From contig CAYVBQ010000003.1 in NCBI GenBank assembly GCA_964449775.1, positions 62,001 through 126,000 of the forward strand: DNA of 64,000 nt, read 5' to 3'. Positions 35,790 through 45,400 of this stretch are shown here, in pieces. The notes beneath the pieces were generated by a model. It saw only the letters and a list, made by a program, of their open reading frames with translations, made no database searches and was not told the origin of the DNA. The DNA is from Fen-1258 sp964449775. GTDB lineage: Bacteria > Bacteroidota > Ignavibacteria > Ignavibacteriales > Melioribacteraceae. A program made the translations under genes and the position numbers. How positions within the stretch are numbered: position 1 is the stretch's first letter; every line of letters starts with the position of its first letter.

Positions 35790-37631
35790 ATGTCGGCGGT
35801 ATTAGAAAAATATGGTCAAGCCGAAGTTGGAAATGATGCGAATTATTCGAAGTTCCATCATTTAGCAAAAGATCACTTCCAGATCAAAATCAAAAACGAT
35901 TACGATTACATTAACGGTGTTAAAGAGAGTATAAGATTCTTCTCGCTTGATCTGCCGGCTGAGATAAAAGAAATATTTATTTCATTCTCTGAAGCACCTG
36001 CGTTCTGGATTTATGAATCATCACTTCTCAACCAAATTGAAGAATTTATGAAGTTTAATCTTGTGCGCGGCTCATATAATGAATTGCACAAATCAATTAA
36101 AGAAAATTATTCTAAGTGGGTTACCACAAAATTAAAAAGTGAAAAAGATTATTACGCCACACTTACAATTAATTTTATTGAACGCGACATTAATAAACAC
36201 AATATTTTCAAACTGATCATCAAAGCAATAATTCTAACATATCAGAACACTTTTTACAATCCTGCACGTGCTTTGGAAATTCTTACGAGCACATTAGAAC
36301 TCTTGAATACCATCCGTTTAAACGATCTTACAAAAACCGAATTGAGATACATTCTAAATCTTTATACCGGGTTTATACATCTGAAGGAAAACAACACCGA
36401 TAAAGCAAATCAAGCTTTTAACGATGCCATAGAGATCAAACCACAAGGCAGTACAGCAAAAATTTATTGTGCGTTGACAGAGATAAACCTTGGGAAAGAG
36501 GACACTGCAATGTATTTGTTGAAGGATGTATTCAATTATGATGTTCACCGGCTTACATTGGCTATTAAAACGAATAACCCCGGGATGTTCAGCTATTTTT
36601 ACAGAAACGCTTTCATCTACAATATCTTTCAGGAAAAAGATTTTATCAAAGCGCAAAATGTTCTGGAGTCTTTTCTGAATGAAAAAAGAATATATGATTC
36701 GAATAAATTGGATGTATGTAAGAAGAAACTAGAATTACTGAAAGCAAAAAAAATGGACGAGTATTATGATGATGAAATATCAAAATCAATCTCATTCTTT
36801 GAAAAGATTATACAAAATTACTCCACCTCAAAAAATACACTACTGATAACGCTGATTCCGGAATTCGAACAAAAGTACGATGCTGTAGTGGATTCCATCA
36901 TTGCAAAAATAAGAACGAAATATTATAGCGAAGTACAAGAAAAAGTCGCAACGTTCGATGACATAATCAGAGAAAACGCAAGTGCTGAAAAACATTTAAT
37001 AGATGAGCTGGAAAATTTCAAAATAAAATCAAAAGAGATTCTTGCCGCTTCAATTAATCACTTACATGAAAACTTCGATATGGAAACGCATATTCTTGAG
37101 CAAAAGATTGATGATCTTCCTAATGTTGATCGGTTTAATCCCCGTGTTTCAATGTCAAATAATATGACGTATAATATTGTCATCGCTTTCGTTGTATTCT
37201 TTATAGGAGGAATTTCGGGATACTCAAATAAAACAGTTACCGATGTTTCTGAATTTAATTCGATCTTTACATTCGTACTTATCGCAGGTTCAAAGTGGGG
37301 AGCTATTAGCTTTATTATTGGTGTTGTAATATCAACAATAATATCCGGAATCATTCTGGTCGAGCGTTCAGATATGCGGCATAAGCTTTTACGTAGAATA
37401 AGCTATCTGAAAATTGAAAAAGAAAGATTAATTTATGAACAAAAAGAGAGTTCATCACAAAGAGAAAAAATAATGTGCGATTCGATTAACAACAGCATTA
37501 GCCAACATCGTAAACGTGTTGAGGAACTGAAAGCTCAGAAAGACGAAATGCAAAAAGGACTAATGAAAGAAGCTGAAGAAAAAATTAAAGCTATTGTTGA
37601 TCAATTAATCACGCTTCCCCCTTCTAAATAA
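35790..37631 (+). CDS. TPR, coiled-coil and membrane-helix protein of unknown function
   Basis: 613 residues. A helical N-terminal half contains at least two TPR-like repeats (about 185-255, with LKENNTDKANQAFNDAIEIK). Long coiled coils are at about 330-440. Two or three membrane helices follow at about 458-478 and 490-527. A second charged coiled coil forms the cytoplasmic end (about 535-605). I recognise no family. It starts three bases after the kinase gene and ends the cassette, so it could be a membrane adaptor or receptor for that kinase. Confidence 0.7.
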   Translation: MSAVLEKYGQAEVGNDANYSKFHHLAKDHFQIKIKNDYDYINGVKESIRFFSLDLPAEIKEIFISFSEAPAFWIYESSLLNQIEEFMKFNLVRGSYNELHKSIKENYSKWVTTKLKSEKDYYATLTINFIERDINKHNIFKLIIKAIILTYQNTFYNPARALEILTSTLELLNTIRLNDLTKTELRYILNLYTGFIHLKENNTDKANQAFNDAIEIKPQGSTAKIYCALTEINLGKEDTAMYLLKDVFNYDVHRLTLAIKTNNPGMFSYFYRNAFIYNIFQEKDFIKAQNVLESFLNEKRIYDSNKLDVCKKKLELLKAKKMDEYYDDEISKSISFFEKIIQNYSTSKNTLLITLIPEFEQKYDAVVDSIIAKIRTKYYSEVQEKVATFDDIIRENASAEKHLIDELENFKIKSKEILAASINHLHENFDMETHILEQKIDDLPNVDRFNPRVSMSNNMTYNIVIAFVVFFIGGISGYSNKTVTDVSEFNSIFTFVLIAGSKWGAISFIIGVVISTIISGIILVERSDMRHKLLRRISYLKIEKERLIYEQKESSSQREKIMCDSINNSISQHRKRVEELKAQKDEMQKGLMKEAEEKIKAIVDQLITLPPSK

Positions 37632-37649
37632 GCTGTACATATATCTTTT

Positions 37650-37731
37650 TATCTTAGCGTTCTTGGCGTATGCTTGGCGGACTTTGCGTGGAAAAGATTT
37701 CTCGCAAAGCACGTAAAGGCTTTAAATGCAT
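37650..37731 (+). repeat. Dispersed intergenic repeat remnant
   Basis: The stretch TCTTAGCGTTCTTGGCGT ... CTTTGCGTGGAAAAG ... CTCGCAAAGCACG looks like the G/C-richer GCG-periodic intergenic repeat scattered in many Bacteroidota genomes (recalled, not checked). It has no open frame of note and separates the sensory cassette from the next gene. Confidence 0.4.
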
Positions 37732-37784
37732 AGAATGCTGTTAGTAAAAAGAAATATTGCAATAAGGATACTGCCAAAGAGGAA

Positions 37785-38270
37785 ATGATTGAATCTTTAA
37801 TTCCGCTTGCACGTAATCTTTTTGTTTATGCTAAAAGGAACAACCGCCAAGACTTAATGAGCATTGCCGATGTAAAAAAAGGAATGCTTGTAAGAATGAA
37901 GGAAAATGAGCTTGAAATACGCGCCAAACAGATTAAAGATTTTCTTGTAGAAAATAAAACGGCACTTGCAGATTTTAGTGTTACCGAAGAAGAAATAACT
38001 GGGTTGAACGGCAAGATTAACACGTTTGCAGGCGCAAACAATGAACAGGATACCGGCTTTGCAGAAAGAGTTTCCGCTAATGCCGAACTGGAAATAATAT
38101 TTGATAAGATAGACGAATTGTTAAAAGAAGAAATAGACAGTGTGATGGAATCATTTAGGGAAAAAGATTCCGGTTTTTATAATGCGTATCAGACAGCGCG
38201 TGTTATTAAAGATTTAGGTTATCATAAAGAAAAGAAAGCAGAAAATTCCGCCCCCGCGCCAACTGCATAA
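37785..38270 (+). CDS. Helical protein of unknown function, probably N-terminally shortened
   Basis: 161 residues, all helical. The C-terminal motif (EIDSVMESFREKDSGFYNAY followed by ARVIKDLG) resembles a family of ~200-230-residue unknown proteins that is multi-copy in some Bacteroidota; this is from memory. Compared with them, about 50 N-terminal residues seem missing. The last residues are Ala/Pro-rich. It is isolated between two repeat-rich gaps, unlike the compact flagellar genes, which suggests a mobile or repeat-associated gene. An AGAGGAAATG site supports the start. Confidence 0.55.
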   Translation: MIESLIPLARNLFVYAKRNNRQDLMSIADVKKGMLVRMKENELEIRAKQIKDFLVENKTALADFSVTEEEITGLNGKINTFAGANNEQDTGFAERVSANAELEIIFDKIDELLKEEIDSVMESFREKDSGFYNAYQTARVIKDLGYHKEKKAENSAPAPTA

Positions 38271-38340
38271 ATTTGGTTGAAAATTGGAAGGATTGGAAAT
38301 ATACTTTTGTTGTCAGAAGAATATTTTTAGTTGCAGCTAT

Positions 38341-38391
38341 GAACAGATTGGAAATCTGTTCTACATTTGTAACTCAGATTTTTAATCTGAG
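38341..38391. repeat. Two adjacent hairpin units
   Basis: GAACAGATT (38341-38349) pairs with AATCTGTTC (38353-38361), and CTCAGATT (38373-38380) pairs with AATCTGAG (38384-38391). Both have 3-base loops and share the CAGATT core, so they look like tandem units of one dispersed palindromic element. Confidence 0.65.
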
Positions 38392-38437
38392 GCTAAATTC
38401 GAACTTATTGACTCAGCGATAGGTGTTCCAGTGCGTA

Positions 38438-38518
38438 CAATGCTGTCAGGTTAACCTTTGATAGAACGTTAAATTTTTTTGCTATTCTTCTTCAACTTTC
38501 CTTAAACTGACAGCATTG
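38438..38518. repeat. Inverted repeat with 12-base perfect arms
   Basis: CAATGCTGTCAG (38438-38449) is the exact reverse complement of CTGACAGCATTG (38507-38518), and pairing continues inward with TTAA. The 57 bases between arms include a T-rich run. It resembles a small non-coding transposable-element-like unit. Confidence 0.65.
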
Positions 38519-38574
38519 GGGTTGGCATTGCCACTATGTGGGATGGGCTTTTATTCTCTTCCGGGTTCAATACC

Positions 38575-38615
38575 CCGCAGCTTGCTGCGGAAAAAGAGTC
38601 CAGAGCTTGCTCTGG
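38575..38615. repeat. Pair of G/C-rich hairpins with identical TT loops
   Basis: CCGCAGC-TT-GCTGCGG (38575-38590) and CCAGAGC-TT-GCTCTGG (38600-38615) are two perfect 7-base stems 9 bases apart. They are flanked by GGTTCAATACC and GGGGTTGAATACC. This is a REP-like intergenic element; the GGTTCAATACC is not part of a tRNA. Confidence 0.65.
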
Positions 38616-38799
38616 GGTTGAATACCGTTTATTGAAAAATACTTATGAGACACCCACAATGTTTTTAGATGTCTGGAAAGATTAAAACTGACATTCCGTA
38701 TTATTCAGCCGTCTGCCCGACCGCTTATATGGTTCGGTGAAGTTAGTGTTTTGGGGTTTTGTTGTTTCGTTCGGCAGTCAGGTTTTAGCTTTGGTAGTT

Positions 38800-38889
38800 G
38801 TAGAGAATCGCCGCCCGTCGAGACTCTCGCCTCGCAGAAGACGCGAGTCGAAGCGGACGGTCTCGCCGAGGCTGACGGCGAGTCTCTAC
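38800..38889. repeat. 90-base G/C-rich imperfect palindrome
   Basis: GTAGAGA (38800-38806) plus CGCCG (38809-38813) pair with CGGCG (38876-38880) and TCTCTAC (38883-38889). The inside is also rich in complementary CGAGAC/GTCTCG-type words. It is much richer in G+C than its surroundings, consistent with a dispersed element. Confidence 0.65.
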
Positions 38890-39099
38890 TTAGCAAAACT
38901 TTGCCCCCCAGTACATCTTTTCCGCTAAATTAAAACTACTCTTCTTAAATCTTACTGAACGGATATCCTAACATGCAAATCTGCATTGGCTAATAACAGC
39001 CAAGTAAGCACAATCACACAGCTAATCCGCGGATCTGTTGCGTTTCCCAAAAAAAAAACAAACTATTTCTTGGTACAACTATTGAGTTTATAGCCTACC

Positions 39100-40176
39100 A
39101 TGGATAAAAAAATAGTTACAATTACCGGCATAAGACCCGACTTTATCAGAATGAGCAAAGTCTTTGAACGTTTAGATCAAAACTTTGATCACATTATGAT
39201 TCACACCGGGCAGCATTATGATGATGCTCTAAGCAAAGTGTTTTTTAATGATCTGGAAATCCGCAAGCCGGATTACACAATGGCAACCGGCGTGAATAGT
39301 TCTAATCATTACGAACAACTCTCATATCTATCGAAAGAAATCATATACTTACTCAAGCGGAAAAAAATTAACCCGGATATAATTCTATTTCTTGGTGATT
39401 CGAATTCTGCTTTGGTAAGCGCACCATTGTTCAAAGAAGGGTATAAAATTGGTCACATCGAAGGGGGAATGAGATCGTATGATAGGCGAATGCCAGAAGA
39501 GGTGAATCGTGTTATATGTGATTACGTTTCCGACCTTGTATTCGTTTACACACTAACTTACAAACAACGTTTAATGCAGGAAAACAAAAATCCAAAACAA
39601 ATCCATGTTGTTGGCAATACAATTGTAGAAGTTGCTAAACAGTATATGCCAACCGGCCCTCGTTCAAAAGAATTTATAGTCGCAGACATTCACCGAAGTG
39701 AAAACTTAAAAACACCACAGCAGCTTAATCATGTATTGGAATACGTAAACCAAGTTGGTGTAAAACTAAACAAAGAAGTTAAACTTGTGAAGTTCAATCG
39801 TGCTTTAAAACTAATTGAAAAACACAAGCTCCTGAAAAACAAGAATAATATTTCGTTAGAAGGTCCCTTCGGTTTTCTCGATTATCTGAACCTTCAGTAT
39901 AACGCTTATGGAATAATTTCAGATTCCGGAACCAGCCAGGAAGAATGTCCGTTACTCGGTGTTCCGGTTGTGGTTCCCCGCAAAGCAACTGAACGCCCCG
40001 AATCGGTTGAGAATGGTAACAGCATTTTAGTTGGAGAAGAAAGACCCATCAATAAAATGGTAAATGAAACAATCTCATTCTTCAAGAATTATTCGATCTC
40101 TAAAAAACAAATCAAATGGCTGGGGGATGGAAAAACATCCGAAAAAATTATAAACATATTAAAAAGGGAACTGTAA
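39100..40176 (+). CDS. WecB-type UDP-N-acetylglucosamine 2-epimerase
   Basis: 358 residues. The family start is IVTITGIRPDFIRMSKVFER with HTGQHYDDALS. The catalytic-region motif is GHIEGGMRSYDRRMPEEVNR, and a C-terminal SDSGTSQEECPLLGVPVVVP loop binds UDP. It is the first gene of the sugar cassette, and its reaction would convert UDP-GlcNAc-type sugars at C2, as in pathways to ManNAc or FucNAc derivatives. It is followed one base later by an SDR epimerase. A capsule or LPS role is possible, but the flagellin gene at the end of the cassette favours flagellin modification. Confidence 0.88.
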   Translation: MDKKIVTITGIRPDFIRMSKVFERLDQNFDHIMIHTGQHYDDALSKVFFNDLEIRKPDYTMATGVNSSNHYEQLSYLSKEIIYLLKRKKINPDIILFLGDSNSALVSAPLFKEGYKIGHIEGGMRSYDRRMPEEVNRVICDYVSDLVFVYTLTYKQRLMQENKNPKQIHVVGNTIVEVAKQYMPTGPRSKEFIVADIHRSENLKTPQQLNHVLEYVNQVGVKLNKEVKLVKFNRALKLIEKHKLLKNKNNISLEGPFGFLDYLNLQYNAYGIISDSGTSQEECPLLGVPVVVPRKATERPESVENGNSILVGEERPINKMVNETISFFKNYSISKKQIKWLGDGKTSEKIINILKREL

Positions 40177-40177
40177 T

Positions 40178-41152
40178 ATGAAAAACATACTAATTGTTGG
40201 CGGTGCCGGTTATGTTGGCGGCGCAATTACCGATCTAATACTACAATCAAACTATAACGTTCGTGTTTACGATGCTCTATTCTATGAAGACTCATTTAGA
40301 AAACCGGTGGACTTTGTTTATGGAGATATTCGCGATCATGAAAAACTAGCTGTGCAATTAAAGTGGGCAGATGCGGTTGTTTGGCTGGCTGCAATTGTTG
40401 GCGATGGCGCCTGCCAGTTAAATCCGGCATTAACCAAATCCATAAATCAGGATTCCGTTGCATGGCTTGCCGATAATTTCAACGGCAGAATTGTTTTTAT
40501 GTCAACATGCTCTGTTTATGGCGCTCACGACAAAGAATTAAATGAATTGTCACCTACCAATCCTTTATCGCTCTATGCAGAAACAAAATTAAACGCAGAG
40601 AAATCTTTAAAACATAAAAACGCAATCATATTTCGTTTAGGAACATTATTCGGTGCTGGAGATCTCTACTCAAGAATCCGTTTGGATCTTGTTGTAAACA
40701 TTCTAACAGTCAGGGCTCATGTAGAAGGGCGAATCGGAGTGTTCGGCGGCGATCAGTTCAGACCGCTTCTTCATGTTAAAGATGCTGCACGCGCAGTTTT
40801 AATGAATTTGGAATCGGAACACAAAGGAGTTTTCAATCTTGCTCGTCAGAATGTTCGAATCAGTGATCTGGCGTATCAGGTTAGAATGCATTTTCCGGAT
40901 ATGGTTATTGAAACTACAGATATGCCTTTCCAGGATACACGTAATTACCGCGTTTCGACAAAGAAAGCCGAAGAGGTGTTTGGTTTCAAATCTACTCATT
41001 CTATTGATGAGGGAATTGAAGAGCTTAAATATCTGGTTGAGACAAAACGAATTAAGGATTTGAAGAGCCCCCGCTATTCCAATCAAGCGTATCTGAAAGA
41101 TCATTACGAAGAATTAATGCTCGCCAAATTTAAAGAAGTAGAGGCGGCATAA
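40178..41152 (+). CDS. NAD-dependent sugar epimerase/dehydratase (extended SDR)
   Basis: 324 residues. The Rossmann motif GGAGYVGG is at about 7-14, D61-type acidic residues follow, and MSTCSVYG plus the active-site YAETK (Tyr-x-x-x-Lys) are present. The C-terminal half binds the sugar nucleotide. The exact substrate cannot be told from the sequence. The TAA stop region overlaps the ATG of the cupin gene by one base, so the cassette is co-translated. Confidence 0.87.
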   Translation: MKNILIVGGAGYVGGAITDLILQSNYNVRVYDALFYEDSFRKPVDFVYGDIRDHEKLAVQLKWADAVVWLAAIVGDGACQLNPALTKSINQDSVAWLADNFNGRIVFMSTCSVYGAHDKELNELSPTNPLSLYAETKLNAEKSLKHKNAIIFRLGTLFGAGDLYSRIRLDLVVNILTVRAHVEGRIGVFGGDQFRPLLHVKDAARAVLMNLESEHKGVFNLARQNVRISDLAYQVRMHFPDMVIETTDMPFQDTRNYRVSTKKAEEVFGFKSTHSIDEGIEELKYLVETKRIKDLKSPRYSNQAYLKDHYEELMLAKFKEVEAA

Positions 41153-41598
41153 TGGAAGAACAAAATATTCTGCTGCTGAAAGGCGGCTTGGCTGTTGATG
41201 ACCGTGGTACAGTAAGTTTTGTTAACGATTTCAACTTTGACGGGGTAAAACGTTTTTACATAGTTGAAGACCATAAGCAAGGTTTTGTTCGTGCATGGCA
41301 TGCTCATAAAAAAGAAGCAAAGTATGTAATGGTTGTAAAAGGTTCGGCTGTTATTGGCGCTGTTAAAATTGATAATTGGGAAAAGCCATCGAAAGATTTG
41401 AAGGTACATCGTTTTGTGCTTAGCGAAAAAAATCCATCGGTTCTTTTTATTCCCTCCGGATTTGCAAATGGTTTTATGTCGTTATCAGACGATGTAAAAA
41501 TAATTTTCTTTTCTACATCGGAATTAAAAGACAGTCTCAATGACGACGTCCGCTATGATGCGCATTATTGGGAATCATGGACTGTTGAGGAGAGATAA
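41152..41598 (+). CDS. Cupin-fold sugar-nucleotide isomerase/epimerase (RmlC/FdtA superfamily)
   Basis: 148 residues, one cupin barrel. VRAWHAHKKEAKYVMVVKGS contains the HxH motif that in FdtA/QdtA and WxcM-type proteins lies in the active site; FIPSGFANGFMSLSDDVKII is the second conserved strand pair. It would act on a dTDP- or UDP-keto sugar made by the neighbouring dehydratase. The assignment within the superfamily is uncertain. Confidence 0.82.
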   Translation: MEEQNILLLKGGLAVDDRGTVSFVNDFNFDGVKRFYIVEDHKQGFVRAWHAHKKEAKYVMVVKGSAVIGAVKIDNWEKPSKDLKVHRFVLSEKNPSVLFIPSGFANGFMSLSDDVKIIFFSTSELKDSLNDDVRYDAHYWESWTVEER

Positions 41599-41599
41599 A

Positions 41600-42424
41600 A
41601 TGGAAAAAGTATTAATTGTTGGTTCAACCGGAATGCTTGGTTATGCAGTTAGTTCCTATTTCAAATCGAAGGGTTACCCGGTTGTGGAAATTTCTCGAAA
41701 CGAATTCGATATTGCAAACGAACCGATGAGCAAGTTTGAAAAATTTTTAGATGGAGTTGATGTTGTAATTAACTGCGCCGGATTAATAAAACCAACCATT
41801 GCCAGGAACACAATTGAAAATGTTTTAAAAATAAATTCACTTTTCCCCAGAAACCTAGCCAAAGTATGTAACAAGAATGGAATAAAATGTTTTCACATCA
41901 CAACCGATTGCGTTTACACCGGACGCAAAGGAAAATACACAGAAGAAGACTATTTCGATGCGGATGATCTTTACGGCTTAAGCAAAAACGCAGGCGAAAA
42001 TAAAGATTGTATGGTTCTTAGAACATCAATCATTGGCGAAGAGAATGGACAGAGCCGCTCGCTTCTTGAATGGGCTAAAAGCCAGGCGGGAATGGAAGTA
42101 AATGGATTTACAAATCATTGGTGGAACGGAGTTACGACTGTTTACCTGGCAGAAATAGTTGAAAAAATTTTTAAGAGCGGACTTTATCAAAAAGGAATTT
42201 TCCACATTCATTCGCCCAATACAGTTAACAAGTATGAACTTCTGCAAATTTTTAACAACGTTTATGATTTGCATTATGCTAAAATTAATGCAGCCGAAGC
42301 AAAGGATGCGGTGGATAGAAGCATGACAAGTATTTACGATCTTACAAAAGTTGTATGCATAAAAACTTTGGAAGAGCAGATTCACGATATGAGAAAGTTT
42401 TTTAAAGTTAATAAAGAAAGATAA
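41600..42424 (+). CDS. RmlD-like sugar-nucleotide reductase
   Basis: 274 residues from the ATG at 41600, which gives the classic MEKVLIVGSTGMLGYAVSSY start; a longer upstream frame would overlap the cupin gene and lacks support. The Rossmann GSTGMLG, INCAGLIKPT and active-site YGLSK are present. It resembles dTDP-4-dehydrorhamnose reductase or the WbjC/FnlB reductases of UDP-FucNAc synthesis. It would complete a modified deoxysugar. Confidence 0.85.
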   Translation: MEKVLIVGSTGMLGYAVSSYFKSKGYPVVEISRNEFDIANEPMSKFEKFLDGVDVVINCAGLIKPTIARNTIENVLKINSLFPRNLAKVCNKNGIKCFHITTDCVYTGRKGKYTEEDYFDADDLYGLSKNAGENKDCMVLRTSIIGEENGQSRSLLEWAKSQAGMEVNGFTNHWWNGVTTVYLAEIVEKIFKSGLYQKGIFHIHSPNTVNKYELLQIFNNVYDLHYAKINAAEAKDAVDRSMTSIYDLTKVVCIKTLEEQIHDMRKFFKVNKER

Positions 42425-42461
42425 TAATCATGAATATTCAGACAGCAGAAAGGTTTTTGCT

Positions 42462-45400
42462 ATGAACCAACTAAATGAAAACGAAATTTCTAAATACAAC
42501 TATCTTTATGAAAACCACGAAGAAGATTACGGTCAAACTGCTGACACTGAGCCGAGATTTATGATAACAAAAAGTCTAATCGAATCAATCTCAAATGCAA
42601 AGACTGTTTTTGATGCAGGAGTTGGGAGGGGAGGCTTCTATAATATTATTAAAAAGGAATATTCAACATGTGGAATTGAAGCAAGCAAAGTTGCCGTTGA
42701 TAAATTTCATTCCGAGGATAAAAATGTTAAGAACATTTTTATCCAACAAATTAAAAGTAATTATAACCCGGATTCGTTTGATGTTGTAACCTGCCTTGAT
42801 GTTCTAGAACATATTCCCGAGAGTGAACTTGAAATAGTATTTAGTAACCTCTTATTTATCGGCAAAAAGTATTTTATATTTTCCGTTGCCAACCATAGTG
42901 ATATTTGGAATGGACAAGAACTTCATATAACCCAATTAGAGTATGATATTTGGGAGTCTATGTTTGAAAAACACTTTAAGGTTATTGCTGGATTAGAAAT
43001 TCATAATGGAAGGGCAAAGATATTTTTGCTTGAAAAAAATGAAGAGTCTGAAACTACAATCGGACTTAAATTTAGTCTCTTTGATTTTTATAACAAGTTG
43101 CTGCCAATCTATAATAGCAATAAAAATATTTGCAAAAATGCGACTCCACTTTTTACTATTGTTATTCCCACCTATAATCAAGCCGGGTATTTAGGTTTTG
43201 CACTGGATAGCGTGTTGAATCAAACCATTCCATTTTGGGAAGCAATTATTGTTAATGATGGAAGTACCGATAACACAAAGGAAGTAATTGACAAGTATTT
43301 ATCGCTTGATAAAAGATTTAGAGTTTATCACAAAGAAAACGGCGGGGTTGCTTCTGCTCTTAATGTGGGAATTAAAAATGCACGTGGAGAATGGATTTGC
43401 TGGCTCTCATCAGATGATCTTTTCGAACCGGATAAACTTTTTGTTCATGCTGAAGAAATAAAAAAATATCCCCAGATAAAATTTTTTTACAGCCATTATT
43501 ATTACTTCAACGACATTACTAAAGAAAAAACTCATCCGGGCCTTTGGCAGTCTATTCCCAAATCTGAATTTCAGGTAACTAAATTTTTACTCGGGAACTA
43601 TGTACACGGCAATTCTATTGCACTGCATAAATCAGTTTTTGAAAAAGTCGGTTTGTTCGATATTTCTCTGCGGCAAGCGCAAGATTTTGATATGTGGCTC
43701 AGAATAAGCGCAAAGTTTGTGTCGCATTATATTAATCGTAGGACATGTGTTACGCGCTTTCACCCGGGGCAAGATACAAATGCTTTCCCGGACGGAATGT
43801 ATTTCGATTCAGCACGTGCTTGCATTAATTTTTTGAACAGACACAAATTTGAAGAATTATATCCTTTGCTGAATCTTCGAAACGAATATGATATTAAAAC
43901 AGCATTGATAGACAGTGTGGAAATTGCGCTAAATCTAAAATCATTTATGTATAAGTGCGGTTATATTCCAGCGTTGATAGACAGAATGAACGAGTGGATA
44001 CAACACAAATCTCTGGCACATCTTAAAAGGCAAATCAAAGACTCTATTAAAGAAATAATTAATGAACTTACCTACAAATTGCCGGATAAGCTTACAGATG
44101 CTTTCAACAGGATACTGCAAGACGATTCCTTCAGTTACAAAGAATATGATTTGTACGAAGAAATGACTCATGATATCGAGCAGTTTCTAGATGAAGGCGA
44201 TCAGAAAAATGCGACAAACTTTGAGCGGTACTTGCATTTACTCTTTACGCGGAGAGAGACCAAATCTCTTCCATTTGTTGTGAGAGAAAGAAATTATTCA
44301 CCCAAAATATACGATGCCTCGCTTGCAAGAGCCTCTGAATCTTTACCGTATGATAAACTAACAAAATTTGCTGTGAATCCTTTTTCATACGAAGGAAAAT
44401 TCTTATTTAATCTCGAAGCAGAATGCCAGTCTTGCAAGACTAAAATCACATTAAAAGATTTTATGGATGTTGAAACCAAAGCGAATGAAATCAAATTTGT
44501 CTGTTACGGATGCGGCAAAGCTTATAAAATCAGCGATGGAGAAATTGGGAAGTATTTTCTTCATTCAGCATGTAAAGTTGAGGAGAATACGAACAACGGT
44601 AATAAAATTGCATTCATTGCAAGGGGATTGAGCGGCAAAAGCGGCGGCACAATAATCTTTACTAAGTATATGCAATGGCTCGATAAACTTGGTTTTGAAT
44701 TAACCGTATTTTGTGATACTCCCAAAGGTGATTGGACCTATATCCCCGGTAAATATGTTCATATAGAAAATTATGATGAGTTTTCATTAGAAGAATTCAG
44801 CTACATATTTCTTTACTCAATTCTGGATTTAAGCAAGATTATTAAAAAGATTAATCCGGGAAGAATAATTTATGTATGCCAGGCATACGAAGGATTTCTT
44901 TACGGCGAAACATACGAAAATGTAAGAACCGATAAACCTTTCTTTAACTCACTACATAAGACACCAATTAAAGTAATTGCGGTTTCCAAACATCTCCAAG
45001 ATTTTTTCAAAAATAATTTTGGTATCGAGAGTTTTTATGTGCCAAACTTTGTTGATCTAAATATTTTCAAACCGGATAAAAAGATTATCAAAGAAAAAAA
45101 TACAATTCTATTTATCGGCAACCCGTTCCAAAATTTGAAGGGACTTAATTTTTTGATGGCTGCTGTTAGCAGAATACAGAATTTAAAAAATAGAATCCCG
45201 GATTTGAAAGTAATTATTGCTGTTGGAATAGCCACCAAAGAAATGAAAGAAAACATGAACAAAATCCGTGAAGTTTTCGATTGCGAAGTGATTTTCTTAT
45301 CCGGGCTGAGCAGTGAGAGGATGTCGGAATTAATAAACATGTCTTCAGTTTATGTTTGCTCTTCATGGTACGAGGGATTTTCATTATCGGTTTTGGAAGC

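Larger units (their letters stand above)
38271..39099. other. 829-base repeat-filled gap between the motility and glycosylation blocks
   Basis: No convincing gene. It holds at least four inverted repeats (38341-38391, 38438-38518, 38575-38615, 38800-38889), listed separately. The small open frames around 38705-38933 arise from the symmetric G/C-rich repeat. The last ~150 bases before 39100 should hold the promoter of the glycosylation genes, but I see no clear consensus. Confidence 0.6.

Noticed and set aside
38563..38590. GGTTCAATACC looking like a tRNA T-arm
   Set aside because: No acceptor or anticodon arms can be folded around it; it is the flank of the twin hairpin repeat.
38705..38933. 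Open frames of about 60 codons on both strands
   Set aside because: They come from the symmetric G/C-rich palindrome and resemble no protein.
37632..39099. CRISPR array
   Set aside because: The repeats are palindromic and unequal, with no regular spacing and no cas genes in the window.
41540..41599. Longer version of the RmlD-like protein overlapping the cupin gene
   Set aside because: The Rossmann start MEKVLIVG at 41600 is the natural beginning.
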